Source: Caprella mutica (lineage: Eukaryota; Arthropoda; Malacostraca; Amphipoda; Caprellidae). From it: a stretch of 64,000 nucleotides of DNA. This document shows, in pieces, positions 34,946 to 48,815 of this stretch. The notes below the pieces were generated by a model. It searched no databases, had not been told where the DNA came from, and saw nothing but the letters and a program-made list of their open reading frames with translations. Positions within the stretch are counted from its first letter, which is position 1. The number at the start of each line of letters is the position of its first letter. Position numbers and translations under genes: made by a program. Where the stretch lies: assembly GCA_947561585.1 (NCBI GenBank), contig CANNZV010001175.1, positions 62,024 to 126,023 on the forward strand. Direction: 5' to 3'.

Positions 34946-37751
34946 CAAAAAAAATCGAATTAAATATGAATATTTGAAGGAGGAAATTAGGGTGGAAGAT
35001 TATTGGTTAAAGGATATTTGGTAAAAGAATACTTGGTAGAAGAATTTTCATTATCACAATATTTAATTTTAGCGTATAATAGAAAATACGACGTGGTATT
35101 TAAAACTGAAGGAGTTAAGCTTCTTACCGCTTGTATTAATTAATATTTAAAATTGCTACTATGTATAAACTGTAAAGTATTTAAAAATATCAATTGAGAA
35201 AGAAATTAATGGTTGTGAATTCATATAGTATATAAAGTATATATATATATGAAATAGGTACATTCATTTATGATAAGTAATCAATGCATCTTAAACATAT
35301 ATTAGTAACTACGAATGAAAAGAATTAAATAAACATTTCAATTGTATTTAATTTTTATGATTTTAATTTAAGTAGAAATTTATGATAATTTTGAAAGGGA
35401 AACTACAATTCAGGTACAAATAATCTTTTGGTAAATATTTTTCCAACATTTATAGATATTAATCTGTAATATTTTATTAATCTGTAATATTTTATTAATC
35501 TGTAATATTTTATTAATCTGTAATATTTTATTAATCTGTAATATTTACACTTAAGCAAAAATACTTCAGTTTCTGCAATAGATAAAAATCGCTAATTATA
35601 GTGAGTGAAAGGAGTCCAATATAGTGAATATTATGCACTCAGAATGAAGCTATTAGTCACCCCTCTCAGTGCCACCACCTGACGATGTTTAATAATTATT
35701 AGAACTCTGGAGTCAATATTGAAGCGAAGTAATTGCTTTTCTGGAGTTATTATATATTCCCTGGCAGAGAGAATGTGCTGTGTTGTAACTATATGCTTTG
35801 CAGGTCTTTGGGTGACTCTAAGGTTTTAATAAAAAGCCAATGCAGTGCCCACAGAGTCGATAGGAACTCTTGAACACTGCACTTGAGGGTCATCTGACAT
35901 ATTATGAAGTAATAACCGATAAGTGTTTATTTTAACAAAGGTTAACGGTGTTGCACATTTGAAGATTTTTTATATGGCATAAAGAGTGAAGCAGTTTTAA
36001 GTAAAATTAACATTATGTTTAAGCTATTATTGATTATTTATGAGAAAATAATTATACAAAAATGTATATTCAATATACATTCGTATATTATGTAGTATTC
36101 ACTTTTTGGTTCGTGTAATTTTTTTATCAATATTCATCAATTTTATTGATTCCTTTTTTTTAAACTCATTTTTACTAGTTTTCAGTATTCAATATTCTAA
36201 TTTTCATATACCAAAGATTCTTGGATATTGTAATTTTTATTAAATAATTATCTAGAAAGAAAGTAAAATGAATGGATATGAATTCTTTAAAAGGCATTTT
36301 AAATAATTGCAAGCGAGTTTTTGAAGAGTTTCCATTATGTGGTCATTTACAGTCAAGATGTTCAACTAAATGTTCTTTCTTTGGTTACTAATTTTAACTT
36401 TGAACATACAAAGGGGCTTTAAAACGTGAAGACATTTACAAAATTAAAGTTATGTTATAGCCACATACTTTAAATTTAAAGTATATATATCGTCACATCG
36501 TCGTTCTCTAATTTGAATTTTTATTCACTTAATTATTTTCAATGTACTTTATACATAATATAATATTATATATAAATTCCAAAAATTCCAGTTTCTTTTA
36601 TGCTAGACATTCCAAGTTCTTTGGATAATTAAATGATGTGGGAATATCGACAAACTATCCCTTAATATTTAATTCCCCAAATTTGGTTCGTTCCAATAAT
36701 GCTGACTAGGATCGTGTCTTAGAGATTCCTTGACTTCACTGAATAATAATAATGACGCGATCTTGAAAGGGAAATGCTATCTGAAATCGATTGGTTATAT
36801 TGGATTGTATGAGTTTTACTAGTGTATCTGTCCACTAAAAATGATGTATCAACAATCACCTAGTGAGAAAGTTATAGCGGCCAGACCGCTATAAATGAAG
36901 TTATTCCATCAAAACTTTAATTACTAGTTGTGATGACAGTACCTTCTTTAATTTGGGTGAACTGTCTTATTTTTCACTATGTGGTTATATAAAGATTGTT
37001 AAGGGAACGGATGCTGCAAAAGCAATAATATTTTGACTCCCCTGATTTGCGTAGAAAATATCTCATATCTTCTGGAACATATTATTGGCAGGTGAAATGA
37101 AGAATGCATTGTGGGCAATATGCATTAGTTAGGACTATTGATATCAATAACAAATTCTCAAAGGTAATAAATTGGAAACCTTTCAAAACACCTTTTAGGA
37201 ATATTTATCCAGGAAAGAATTAAGATACTATTCGTCCATTGAAACAAAAAAGGTTAAGTAGCTAGGGATGGATCGAGTAAAATTTACAAGATTTTTTTCG
37301 AAATTATAAAGATCCCATTTTCTCAAACATTTATTTTCAATTTGAAATGAGAAACAACTTAGGGTGCAACTGAACTGTATCGAGATTTAGCAGTTTTTCT
37401 GACGTTTTACAGACTCTACCCCGAATTAATCTCTTGATTTACGAGCTAATGGTCGCTGCACCAAATATCGAAATGTTCGAAGCACTCGATCACTGACTAC
37501 AAATTAGCAACTGTCCCTGAAATTGAAAAAAAGAGTACGGGTAAAACAGTGACTTATTGACGGGAATTTAGAAGGAATTACTTCAGGTAGAAATTTCAAT
37601 GATTTATTACCAAATGCTTGAAAAGGAGGATAAAAAAGTTCTTCCATTGATGAGAATTTTTTTTTTCAATTCCGTGTATCAAAAAAGAAATGTTTCATTT
37701 ATTTGTAATTGAAAGTTACTCACATTGTTGAATACAAATTATATTAATATG
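34946..37751. other. AT-rich DNA with one short tandem repeat
   Basis: At 35,459-35,547 five copies of an 18-bp unit (TTAATCTGTAATATTTTA). A 9-bp-stem hairpin TTATAGCGG/CCGCTATAA lies at 36,872-36,894. No gene recognised. Confidence 0.6.
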
Positions 37752-40700
37752 GACTCTTTTCTCTGATAGTACATCATCACAGTGACTCTTTTCTCTGATA
37801 GTACATCATAACAGTGACTTTTTTCTCTGATAGTACATCATCACAGTGACTTTTTTCTCTGATAGAACATCTTCACAGTGACTCTTTTCTCTGATAGTAC
37901 ATCATCATAGTGACTCTTTTTTCTGTTAGTACATCATCACAGTGACTCTTTTCTCTGATAGTACATCATCACAGTGACTCTTTTCTCTGATAGTATATCA
38001 TCACAGTGACTCTTTTCTCTGATGGTACATCATCACAGTGACTCTTTTCTCTGATAGTACATCATCACAGTGACTCTTTTCTCTGATAGTACATCATCAC
38101 AGTGCCTTTTTTCTCTGATAGTACATCTTCACAGAGACTCTTTTCTCTGATAGTATATCATCACAGTGACTCTTTTCTCTGATGGTACATCATCACAGTG
38201 ACTCTTTTCTCTGATAGTACATCATCACAGTGACTCTTTTCTCTGATAGTACATCATCACAGTGACTCTTTTTTTCTGATAGTACATCATCACAGTGATT
38301 CTTTTCTCTGATAGTACATCTTCATAGTGACTCTTTTCTCTGATAGTACATCATCATAGTGACTCTTTTTTCTGTTAGTACATCATCACAGTGACTCTTT
38401 TCTCTGATAGTACATCATCACAGTGACTCTTTTCTCTGATAGTACATCATCACAGTGACTCTTTTCTCTGATGGTACATCATAACAGTGACTCTTTTCTC
38501 TGATAGTACATCATCACAGTGACTCTTTTCTCTGATAGTACATCATCATAGTGACTCTTTTTTTCTGTAAGTACATCATCACAGTGACTCTTTTCTCTGA
38601 TAGTACATCATCACAGTGACTCTTTTTTCTGATAGTACATCATCACAGTGATTCTTTTCTCTGATAGTACATCTTCACAGTGACTCTTTTCTCTGATAGT
38701 ACATCATCATAGTGACTCTTTTTTCTGTAAGTACATCATCACAGTGACTCTTTTCTCTGATAGTACATCATCACAGTGACTCTTTTCTCTGATAGTACAT
38801 CATCACAGTGACTCTTTTCTCTGATAGTACATCATCATAGTGACTCTTTTTTTCTATTAGTAAATCATCACAGTGACTCTTTTCTCTGATAGTACATCAT
38901 CACAGTGACTCTTTTCTCTGATAGTACATCATCACAGTGACTCTTTTCTCTGATAGTACATCATCACTGTGACTCTTTTCTCTGATAGTACATCATCACA
39001 GTGACTCTTTTCTCTGATAGTACATCATCACAGTGACTATTTCTCCGCTAGTACATCATCACAGGGATTCTTTTCTCTGATAGTACATCATCACAGTGAC
39101 TATTTCTCTGCTAGTACATCATCACATAGTGACTCTTTTCTCTGATAGTACATCATCACAGCGACTCTTTTCTCTGATAATACATCATCACAGTGACTCT
39201 TTTCTCTGAAAGTACATAATCACAGTGACTCTTTTCTCTGATGGTACATCATAACAGTGACTCTTTTCTCTGATAGTACATCATCACAGTGACTCTTTTC
39301 TCTGATAGTACATCATCATAGTGACTCTTTTTTTCCGTAAGTACATCATCACAGTGACTCTTTTCTCTGATAGTACATCATCACAGTGACTCTTTTCTCT
39401 GATAGTACATCATCACAGTGACTCTTTTCTCTGATAGTACATCATCATAGTGACTCTTTTTTTCTATTAGTACATCATCACAGTGACTCTTTTCTCTGAT
39501 AGTACATCATCACAGTGACTCTTTTCTCTGATAGTACATCATCACAGTGACTCTTTTCTCTGATAGTACATCATCACTGTGACTCTTTTCACTGATAGTA
39601 CATCATCACAGTGACTCTTTTCTCTGATAGTACATCATCACAGTGCCTATTTCTCCGCTAGTACATCATCACAGGGATTCTTTTCTCTGATAGTACATCA
39701 TCACAGTGACTATTTCTCTGCTAGTACATCATCACATAGTGACACTTTTCTCTGATAGTACATCATCACAGCGACTCTTTTCTCTTATAATACATCATCA
39801 CAGTGACTCTTTTATCTGATAGTGCATCATCACAGTGACTCTTTTCTTTGATAGTACATCATCACAGTGACTCTTTTCTCTGATAGTACATCATCACAGT
39901 GACTCTTTTCTCTGATAGTACATCATCACAGGGACTCTTTTCTCTGATAGTTCATCTTCACAGTGACTCTTTTATCTGATAGTACATCATCACAGTGACT
40001 CTTTTCTTTGATAGTACATCATCACAGTGACTCTTTTCTCTGATAGTACATCATCACAGTGCTTCTTTTCTCTGATAGTACATCATCATAGTGACTCTTT
40101 TTTTCTGTAAGTACATCATCACAGTGACTCTTTTCTCTGATAGTACATCATCACAGTGACTCTTTTTTCTGATAGTACATCATCACAGTGATTCTTTTCT
40201 CTGATAGTACATCTTCACAGTGACTCTTTTCTCTGATAGTACATCATCATAGTGACTCTTTTTTCTGTAAGTACATCATCACAGTGACTCTTTTCTCTGA
40301 TAGTACATCATCACAGTGACTCTTTTCTCTGATAGTACATCATCACAGTGACTCTTTTCTCTGATAGTACATCATCATAGTGACTCTTTTTTTCTATTAG
40401 TCAATCATCACAGTGACTCTTTTCTCTGATAGTACATCATCACAGTGACTCTTTTCTCTGATAGTACATCATCACAGTGACTCTTTTCTCTGATAGTACA
40501 TCATCACTGTGACTCTTTTCTCTGATAGTACATCATCACAGTGACTCTTTTCTCTGATAGTACATCATCACAGTGACTATTTCTCCGCTAGTACATCATC
40601 ACAGGGATTCTTTTCTCTGATAGTACATCATCACAGTGACTATTTCTCTGCTAGTACATCATCACATAGTGACTCTTTTCTCTGATAGTACATCATCACA

Positions 40701-41113
40701 GCGACTCTTTTCTTTGATAATACATCATCACAGTGACTCTTTTCTCTGATAGTACATTATCACAGTGACTCTTTTCTCTGATGGTACATCATAACAGTGA
40801 CTCTTTTCTCTGATGGTACATCATAACAGTGACTCCTTTCTCTGATAGTACATCATCACAGTGACTCTTTTCTCTGATAGTACATCATCATAGTGACTCT
40901 TTTTTTCTGTAAGTACATCATCACGGTGACTCTTTTCTCTGATAGTACATCATCACAGTGACTCTTTTCTCTGATAGTACATCATCATAGTGACTCTTTT
41001 TTTCTGTAAGTACATCATCACAGTGACTCTTTTCTCTGATAGTACATCATCACAGTGACTCTTTTCTCTGATAGTATATCATCACAGTGACTCTTTTCTC
41101 TGATGGTACATCA
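37752..41113 (+). repeat. Satellite array, 32-bp unit, about 105 copies, running into a gap
   Basis: Unit CAGTGACTCTTTTCTCTGAT plus AGTACATCATCA every 32 bp. Variant units (TTTTTTCTGTAAGTAC; CTATTTCTCCGCTAGTAC followed by CAGGGATTC) recur in the same order at 39,035, 39,645 and 40,575, showing block duplications of about 610 and 930 bp. The array is cut by the assembly gap. The same unit recurs inverted at 57,685-58,969. Confidence 0.97.
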
Positions 41114-41726
41114 NNNNNNNNNNNNNNNNNNNNNNNNNNNNNNNNNNNNNNNNNNNNNNNNNNNNNNNNNNNNNNNNNNNNNNNNNNNNNNNNNNNNNNN
41201 NNNNNNNNNNNNNNNNNNNNNNNNNNNNNNNNNNNNNNNNNNNNNNNNNNNNNNNNNNNNNNNNNNNNNNNNNNNNNNNNNNNNNNNNNNNNNNNNNNNN
41301 NNNNNNNNNNNNNNNNNNNNNNNNNNNNNNNNNNNNNNNNNNNNNNNNNNNNNNNNNNNNNNNNNNNNNNNNNNNNNNNNNNNNNNNNNNNNNNNNNNNN
41401 NNNNNNNNNNNNNNNNNNNNNNNNNNNNNNNNNNNNNNNNNNNNNNNNNNNNNNNNNNNNNNNNNNNNNNNNNNNNNNNNNNNNNNNNNNNNNNNNNNNN
41501 NNNNNNNNNNNNNNNNNNNNNNNNNNNNNNNNNNNNNNNNNNNNNNNNNNNNNNNNNNNNNNNNNNNNNNNNNNNNNNNNNNNNNNNNNNNNNNNNNNNN
41601 NNNNNNNNNNNNNNNNNNNNNNNNNNNNNNNNNNNNNNNNNNNNNNNNNNNNNNNNNNNNNNNNNNNNNNNNNNNNNNNNNNNNNNNNNNNNNNNNNNNN
41701 NNNNNNNNNNNNNNNNNNNNNNNNNN
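41114..41726. other. Assembly gap (613 N)
   Basis: Run of N directly at the end of the 32-bp array. The open frames that cross it are meaningless. The true length may differ. Confidence 1.
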
Positions 41727-41965
41727 TAGTTGTAAATACTAACTAGGTGTATCTGCCTACTGGTTGTGATTGCTTACTATAGTTGTGAGTGCTAACTAGT
41801 TGCATTTACCAACTAGTTGTGAGTGCTAACTAGTTGCATTTACCAACTAGTTGTGAGTGCTAACTAGGAGAATTTACCATATAGTTGTGAGTGCTAACTA
41901 TGTGTATTTACCAACTGGTTGTCCGTACTTACTAGGTGTATCTTCCAACTGGTTGTCAGTACTTA
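41727..41965. repeat. Minisatellite, 34-bp unit, about 7 copies
   Basis: Unit AGTTGTGAGTGCTAACTAGT plus TGCATTTACCAACT, decaying to the right. Its left end is in the gap, so copy number is a minimum. Confidence 0.9.
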
Positions 41966-42397
41966 TTCTGCCATAGTCACGTTACCAGTTCAAAGTATAA
42001 CCTGCTATACCGACCACTATAGTCATATCTCTTATTATTTATATTGTGAAGTTTTTTATATTTTTTGTATATAGCTTTTTTTCATTAATCATGATTATGT
42101 GTAGCGAGTAATAAAGGACATTTATAATATTTGTATCAGAATTTATGAATTTATATCGTGGTACCCAAATCAAATACAGTACTCATATCATTTTTCACTG
42201 AGTAGATACAAATGTTGTCTTCTACTCTTGGTTGCCTGAGTCCTTTGTACTTTGTTTCCTGTGGAACGGATATTGCGTTCAAAGTGCATAGATGTGAGGA
42301 AAAGATAAGGAAAAGAGATAAGAAAAAGATAAGAAAAACAGGAAATGAAAGAGGAAAATACACAGAGTGTGAAAAAAGGAACTGTATATTTGTTCTA

Positions 42398-43195
42398 TTC
42401 GTGACAGTACATAGTACTTTTATTTGTGATAGTACATAGAACTTTTATTTGTGATAGTACATAGTACTTTTATTTGTGATAGTACATAGTACTTTTATTT
42501 GTGATAGTACATAGTACTTTTATTTGTGATAGTACATAGTACTTTTATTCGTGATAGTACATAGTACTTTTATTCGTGATAGTACATAGTACTTTTATTT
42601 GTGATAGTACATAGTACTTTTATTCGTGATAGTACATAGTACTTTTATTTGTGATAGTACATAGTACTTTTATTTGTGATAGTACATAGTACTTTTATTT
42701 GTGATAGTACATAGTACTTTTATTCGTGATAGTACATAGTACTTTTATTTATGATAGTACATAGTACTTTTATTTGTGATGGTACATAGTACTTTTATTT
42801 ATGATAGTACATAGTACTTTTATTTGTGATAGTATATAGTACTTTTATTTGTGATAGTACATAGTACTTTTATTTGTGATAGTACTTAGTACTTTTATTC
42901 GTGATAGTACACATTACTTCTGTTCGCGATAGTACACATTACTTCTGTTCGCGATAGTACACATTACTTCTGTTCGTGATAGTACACATTACTTCTGTTC
43001 GTGATAGTACACATTACTTCTGTTCGTGATAGTACACTTTACTTCTGTTCGTGATAGTACATAGTACCTATTCGTGATAGTACATAGTACCTATTCGTGA
43101 TAGTACACATTACTTCTGTTCGTGATGGTACACTTTACTTCTGTTCGTGATAGTACATAGTACCTATTCGTGATAGTACACAGTACGCATTATCA
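42398..43195. repeat. Minisatellite, 25-bp unit, two subfamilies
   Basis: From 42,398 to about 42,900, about 20 copies of GTGATAGTACATAGTACTTT plus TATTT. From about 42,900 to 43,195 the unit changes to GTGATAGTACACATTACTTC plus TGTTC, mixed with shortened CATAGTACCTATTC units. It shares the core GATAGTACAT with the 32-bp satellite. Confidence 0.93.
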
Positions 43196-43973
43196 CTATT
43201 GCTTAATCATTTTTACTCAACATTGCTGTACTTTCCTTCAAATTTGTCGATGTATAAGTAAACACTTTACCCAGAATACTAGCTACCTATCGTCATTTTA
43301 ATTTACAAAACTGATTAATTTCCATTATTAACTAATTTTCATTTACTCAATCAAATTTCAAACAAATTCACTAACATTATGTTACACATGAAAAAGACAC
43401 CACTGTTAATTTGACATGACTATATGCAGTGTACATATAATGACCTTCAAATAAGCATATATGCACGCACACTAACGTGTTCTAAACAGGTTGCAGCAAG
43501 TATTGTACTTGTTTATAGGTACTCAATTACATAAGCATTCCTATAGTCCTTCCACTGAACACATTTACATTAAATTCAATATCTGCTCTATTGAATACGT
43601 ATTTGTATGTAGTAAAATTTTTGTTTAATGACTTTCTTCAGTAAAGCATTAATCTGAAGAAATAAATTAAATATTAATTGATAAATATAACAGTTAATAC
43701 AATGACATTAAATAATTTGCTGATATAGTACAATACAGTTTATATGAACTAAAACCTGCTTACGACTCAATTTATCTACTACGAATTTTTCAGTTGTTCA
43801 AAATATTCGACTCGAAAAGATTTACGGGGCGCAGGAATGTCAAACATTTCAAAAATTTCTTCACAACCATAATTTTGAATCGTCCTAACAAGTGAATTAT
43901 GTTTGTAATTTATTCAATTCTACAGTATCGAAGTTAAACTTCATTGTTGGTGACAACAATCTTTCTATTATCT
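43196..43973. other. AT-rich DNA, nothing recognised
   Basis: No coding or repeat seen. Confidence 0.55.
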
Positions 43974-43981
43974 CTAATAAC

Positions 43982-44160
43982 TAGGGTTGTGACAATATGC
44001 GTTTAAAATCATAGATCTTAAGAATATCATAGACGAAACGAAATGAAATGGTATCAAATACTATATACCGCTGGTTTAATACGATTGAATACTCTTTAAT
44101 TCAATCCGTCTACAACATTTTTAGGATTCATGATTTTAAACGCATATTGTCACAACCCTA
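43982..44160. mobile_element. hAT-type MITE, copy A (179 bp)
   Basis: Terminal inverted repeats TAGGGTTGTGACAATATGCG and the exact inverse. It is flanked by the same 8 bp, CTAATAAC, at 43,974-43,981 and 44,161-44,168. An 8-bp target duplication is the hallmark of hAT elements. Confidence 0.9.
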
Positions 44161-44168
44161 CTAATAAC

Positions 44169-45034
44169 TTTATTGTTTTATTTTATTTTTACGAACTACA
44201 AGGAGGTACTAACGATACATATACAGAAGAAAAGGAGTTGATCCCCTTACCATTCATCTCCTCAATGAATTCCTCATATCTTTTAAGTATGTTCTACCAA
44301 AAAGTTCCTTAGAGTCCCATTAAACTGAGTTCATTCTCACTTCATTTATATTCAAGAGAAGTGATGAATGTATTCGAAACACGCGCTCGAAAGCCACACT
44401 TTTCAACTGATGTGTGCCGAGCTGTTACAACTCCATTGTAAGGGAAAACTGTTTTAAAAGCATCGCTTTTTCTTCTCGTTTTATTTGAAATAAACCAACA
44501 TATTCCTCTCGTCTTAATTTAGTCAATTTTTAGGGATTAATTTTTCTTTTAACATTCGTGTAGTTATTATAACTATCCATAGGAATTAGTTTGGGTAGTG
44601 AAATTATCACAATATGTTTAATTATCACATGAATAACTTACAAGTATTATAAATAGATCGTATGCAATATCTTAGAAGTATAGGATACTATTTTGGTGGG
44701 CCTTCTCCCTCTCACTCTTCTATATCCCCACCATAATTTTATCTTTGAGTAGAACATGTACGGCTAAAGTTAAGGCTTTGGGAATGTTCCTAATATTCCA
44801 ATTGGAATAACCTCGTTAGGTTAAATTTTCATTAGATTTCCCTGTTCAATAGAAGTTAAATGACATTTAAATTACAGAAATTGGTATTCAGATCTTCCTT
44901 AATTGGTTCCAATTAACAGTAGCTATTGTTTTACAGATAGTAGCAGCTGCTGATTCTTACTGTTTTTTAACAGTAGCTCATTATATTGTATTTATAATCT
45001 ACAGTAAATTTGATTCAAAATTTGATTTTAATTC
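44169..45034. other. AT-rich DNA, nothing recognised
   Basis: No gene recognised. The 60-codon frame at 44,130-44,312 begins inside the MITE. Confidence 0.55.
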
Positions 45035-46008
45035 ATGATACACTCAGAGTTTCCCGTCAAGTCAAACTGCACTCAGAGTTTCCCGTCAAGTCAAACTGCA
45101 CTCAGAGTTTCCTGTCAAGTAAAACTGCACTCAGAATTTCCCGTCAAGCCAAACTGCACTCAGAGTTTCCCGTCAAGTCAAACTGCACTCAGAGTTTCCT
45201 AACAAGTCAAAATGTACTCAGAATTTCCTGTCAAGTCAAACTGTACTTAGAGTTTACCGTCAAGTCAAACTGTACTCAGAGTTTCCTAACAAGTCAAAAT
45301 GTACTCAGAATTTCCTGTCAAGTCAAACTGTACTCAGAGTTTACCTTCAAGTCAAACTGCACTCGGAGTTTCCTGACAAGTCAAACTGTACTCAGAGTTT
45401 TCTGTCAAGTCAAACTGCACTCAGAGTTTCCCGTCAAGTCAAACTGTACTCAGAGTTTCCTGTCAAGTCAAACTGTACTCAGAGTTTCCTGTCAAGTCAA
45501 ACTGCACTCAGAGTTTCCCGTCAAGTCAAACTGTACTCAGAGTTTCATGTCAAGTCAAACTGCACTCAGAGTTTCCTGTCAAGTCAAACGGCACTCAGAG
45601 TTTCATGTCAAGTCAAACTGTACTCAGAGTTTCATGTCAAGTCAACTGCACTCAGAGTTTCCTGTCAAGTTAAACTGTACTCAGAGTTTCATGTCAAGTC
45701 AAACTGCACTCAGAGTTTCCAGTCAAGTCAAACTGCTCTCAGAGTTTCCTGTCAAGTCAAACTGTTCTCAGAGTTTCCTGTCAAGTCAAACTGCACTCAG
45801 AGTTTCCTGTCAAGTCAAACTGCACTCAGAGTTTCATGTCAAGTCAAACTGTACTCAGAGTTTCATGTCAAGTCAACTGCACTCAGAGTTTCCTATCAAG
45901 TCAAACTGTACTCAGAGTTTCATGTCAAGTCAAACTGTACTCAGAGTTTCCCGTCAAGTCAAACTGCACTCAGAGTTCACCGTCAAGTCAAACTGTACTC
46001 AGAGTTTA
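45035..46008. repeat. Minisatellite, 29-bp unit, about 33 copies
   Basis: Unit ACTCAGAGTTTCCTGTCAAG plus TCAAACTGC every 29 bp. CCCGTC, CCTGTC, CATGTC and CTAACA variants are interspersed. All three plus frames lack stops, producing a 340-codon frame that is not a gene. Confidence 0.96.
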
Positions 46009-46131
46009 TTCCTTTTTGTCTCTATTAGTTGAGTGTGACCCATTATGCTAAAGGCGTGGACAAACATTCATTATTTACAGAGTTGATTAGGACTAGCCTG
46101 ATGGAGGCAGGTAGGCCTGGTGATGGGGAAT

Positions 46132-46205
46132 GCAGTCTGGCCAATCAGCTGATAATCACTTTGGTAATCACCTTGATAATCAGCTCGATAATCAGCTAGA
46201 TAATC
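46132..46205. repeat. Short tandem repeat, about 17-bp unit
   Basis: Four to five copies of a GATAATCAGCT-type unit. Confidence 0.7.
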
Positions 46206-46282
46206 AAACAGTGTTTCATCAGTCATGTCTCCAATTACCGGAACTGTGGAACTTTTTATCTGAACCTGACTCTTCATTAGAG

Positions 46283-46838
46283 TGATTGAGGGGTGTGAGT
46301 GTAGAGGGGTGTGAGTGTAGAGGGGTGTGAGTGTAGAGGGGTGTGAGTGTAGAGGGGTGTGAGTGTAGAGGTGGTGTGAGTGTAGAGGGAGTGTGAGCGT
46401 AGAGGGGTGTGAGTGTAGAGGGGTGTGAGTGTAGAGGGGTGTGAGTGTAGAGGGGTGTGAGTGTAGAGGGGTGTGAGTGTAGAGGGGTGTGAGTGTAGAG
46501 GGGTGTGAGTGTAGAGGGGTGTGAGTGTAGAGGGGTGTGAGTGTAGAGGGGTGTGAGTGTAGAGGAGTGTGAGTGTAGAGGGGTGTGAGTGTAGAGGGGG
46601 TGTGAGTGTAGAGGGGGTGTGAGTGTAGAGGGGTGTGAGTGTAGAGGGGGTGTGAGTGTAGAGGTGGTGTGAGTGTAGAGGGGTGTGAGTGTAGAGGGGT
46701 GTGAGTGTAGAGGGGTGTGAGTGTAGAGGGGTGTGAGTATAGAGGGGTGTGAGTGTAGAGGGGTGTGAGTGTAGAGGGGTTTGAGTGTAGAGGGGTTTGA
46801 GTGTAGAGGGGTGTGAGTGTAGAGAGTGTTAGTGTAGA
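46283..46838. repeat. Minisatellite, 16-bp unit, about 35 copies
   Basis: Unit GGGGTGTGAGTGTAGA, very homogeneous. A few units carry an extra G or a GGTGG variant. Confidence 0.96.
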
Positions 46839-48633
46839 TTTAGTATAATGGATATCAACTAAAATATTGAGTTAAATGTTAGTTTATATTTGTAGCATAC
46901 AGAATTAGCTAAAAACATATTAGAAAATCATATCTCTGGTATAAGTCGTGAAGTAATCAGTCTATGTATCTTTCTCGCGAAGTAATTAAAGATTTAATGA
47001 ATTGTTTTTTGATAGTCTGGTAAAGACTTAGAATTCTTGTGGTTATTTGATGCCTATCAGAAAAAGTTGGACCACTAAAACTATGGACAGGTTTTTTTTA
47101 GCTCATTAGTGAGTTCCGGTTAAAACGTTTATATCACATAAAGGACTGAAAGTGTACTACAGTGATCACTGGTTCGTAACTTGGAGTACAGCATAGATTC
47201 AGCACTAGGAGTCTCAGTATTCTTCTGAGATGGGCTTCTGACCCATCTCAGGCCATCACCATTTCCACCATTTAGTTCAAACTCTACCGTTATTTTAATT
47301 ATATGTTGTGTTATTAAAATAATGAAAAACATAATCCTCTTCAAGTTCGATCTTCGTTATTTTTCCATCCATTAATTAACTTAGCCAATCCGGTATAAGT
47401 CTTCAGTATATTTAAATCACTATTTTTTCTTTTCAATATTTAATTGAAAATGTATACCCTAAATGATTAAAATTATTAATTGCAAATTAACTCTTTTCTT
47501 ATTTCCAGATTTTTTTTTCCATTATAATAATTTCATTTGTATTTTCGTTCACTAAATACATTTAATTATTAAGCAATTAGTTAATATATTCAACACAATG
47601 GTATTAACTGCAATATTTAATAAGGTAAGTGATGTTCATTAATATAATAAACTGGAAATTAATTTATTGATGGACATTAAAATTGCTTATAATAAAAGCT
47701 TATATAAATTAGATTAAGAATAGAGTACCCATAGTAAATGAATAGAGAAGTATACTGAGTTTCGAATTCTTTGACGGTGAACTTGATCCATTCTTCAGAA
47801 ACGATGTAAACAAATGGCGTCGTATAGAGTACTCTCAGATATTATAAGTTTTATTAGTTGAATATTATAAGTGAATAGAGTGTAAAACGTCATAAAAACA
47901 ATTTTATGTAAGTTAATTTCCATGAAAATGCACATTTAACTGAATAATAGCACAATTTTTATTTAAAAACAAAAGGAAAACACTTTGTGTGACGTCACTC
48001 AGAGTATTTTCTGATGTTCCAATATTGTACTTGGTATACTTCTCTATTTATTTACTATGACAGTGCCTACCACTCCTCTTTAATAATGAAGACCTGTATA
48101 CTGTACTTTAAGTTGTCCAGACTGATTAGTAGAGTCCTGAGTAATGGAGTACCCTGTATATTAAACATATTTCGGGTAGTCTACCATAAAATGGACTTCA
48201 GTTTTCTATGTATCTTATAACTCCCATATAATGAAGTAAACTGCATTTACTATTCACTGACCTATAGTTGTAGTTCACTATAGAGGAGCTCTTTACCAAT
48301 ACAACTCTAAAATGGTGTCATGTAGACAGAAAAAATTCCTCTTATCGTAGAGTCCTAGGAAATGAAGTATCCTGTATAGCTTTATATAGTGACCTATTTT
48401 GATATGAAATGTAATTTGAAGATTTTGAGTATTTAATAATTATCTATCCTGCTACAAGTGATTATTAGTCTCTTAATCACTCAATTAATCACCAACTTAT
48501 TCACTAATAATTACCTCAAATCTTTAATCTCTACAGTCTATACCAAAATAAAGGCGTAAAGCTTTATATTACAATTCATTATCTGGTAGAACTCCTCTAT
48601 AGTTAAATACAACTATAATGTCACAACAGGTAC
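46839..48633. other. AT-rich DNA with transposon-like scraps
   Basis: A perfect 10-bp-stem hairpin CTGAGATGGG/CCCATCTCAG lies at 47,225-47,251. At 48,080-48,370 there are words such as AGTTCACTATAGAGGAGCTC and ATAATGAAGT that resemble the centre of the foldback element at 7.2-7.5 kb. No gene recognised; the 71-codon frame at 47,129-47,344 has no family features. Confidence 0.45.
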
Positions 48634-48641
48634 TTCATTAT

Positions 48642-48815
48642 TAGGGTTGTGACAATATGCGTTTAAGATCATAGATCTTAAGAATGGTACGTAATAAAAT
48701 GGTATCGAATACTATACACCACTGGTGTAGAACCATTCAATGCTCTTTAATTCAACTAATTTGTCTATAATATTTTCAGGATCTATGATTTTAAACACAT
48801 ATCGTCAAAACCCTA
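48642..48815. mobile_element. hAT-type MITE, copy B (174 bp)
   Basis: The same element as 43,982-44,160. The left end TAGGGTTGTGACAATATGCG is intact; the right end is slightly diverged. The flanking 8-bp duplication TTCATTAT is at 48,634-48,641 and 48,816-48,823. Confidence 0.9.

Noticed and set aside
37752..41113. CRISPR-like direct repeats
   Set aside because: The repeats are contiguous without unique spacers, and the context is eukaryotic; the same holds for the other 25-38-bp arrays.
41087..41746. Frames of 208-219 codons
   Set aside because: They consist of the N gap.
45010..46032. 340-codon plus-strand open frame
   Set aside because: It lies entirely on a 29-bp tandem repeat with no stops in any plus frame. 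The 'protein' is the same peptide read in rotating frames, with no gene signals.
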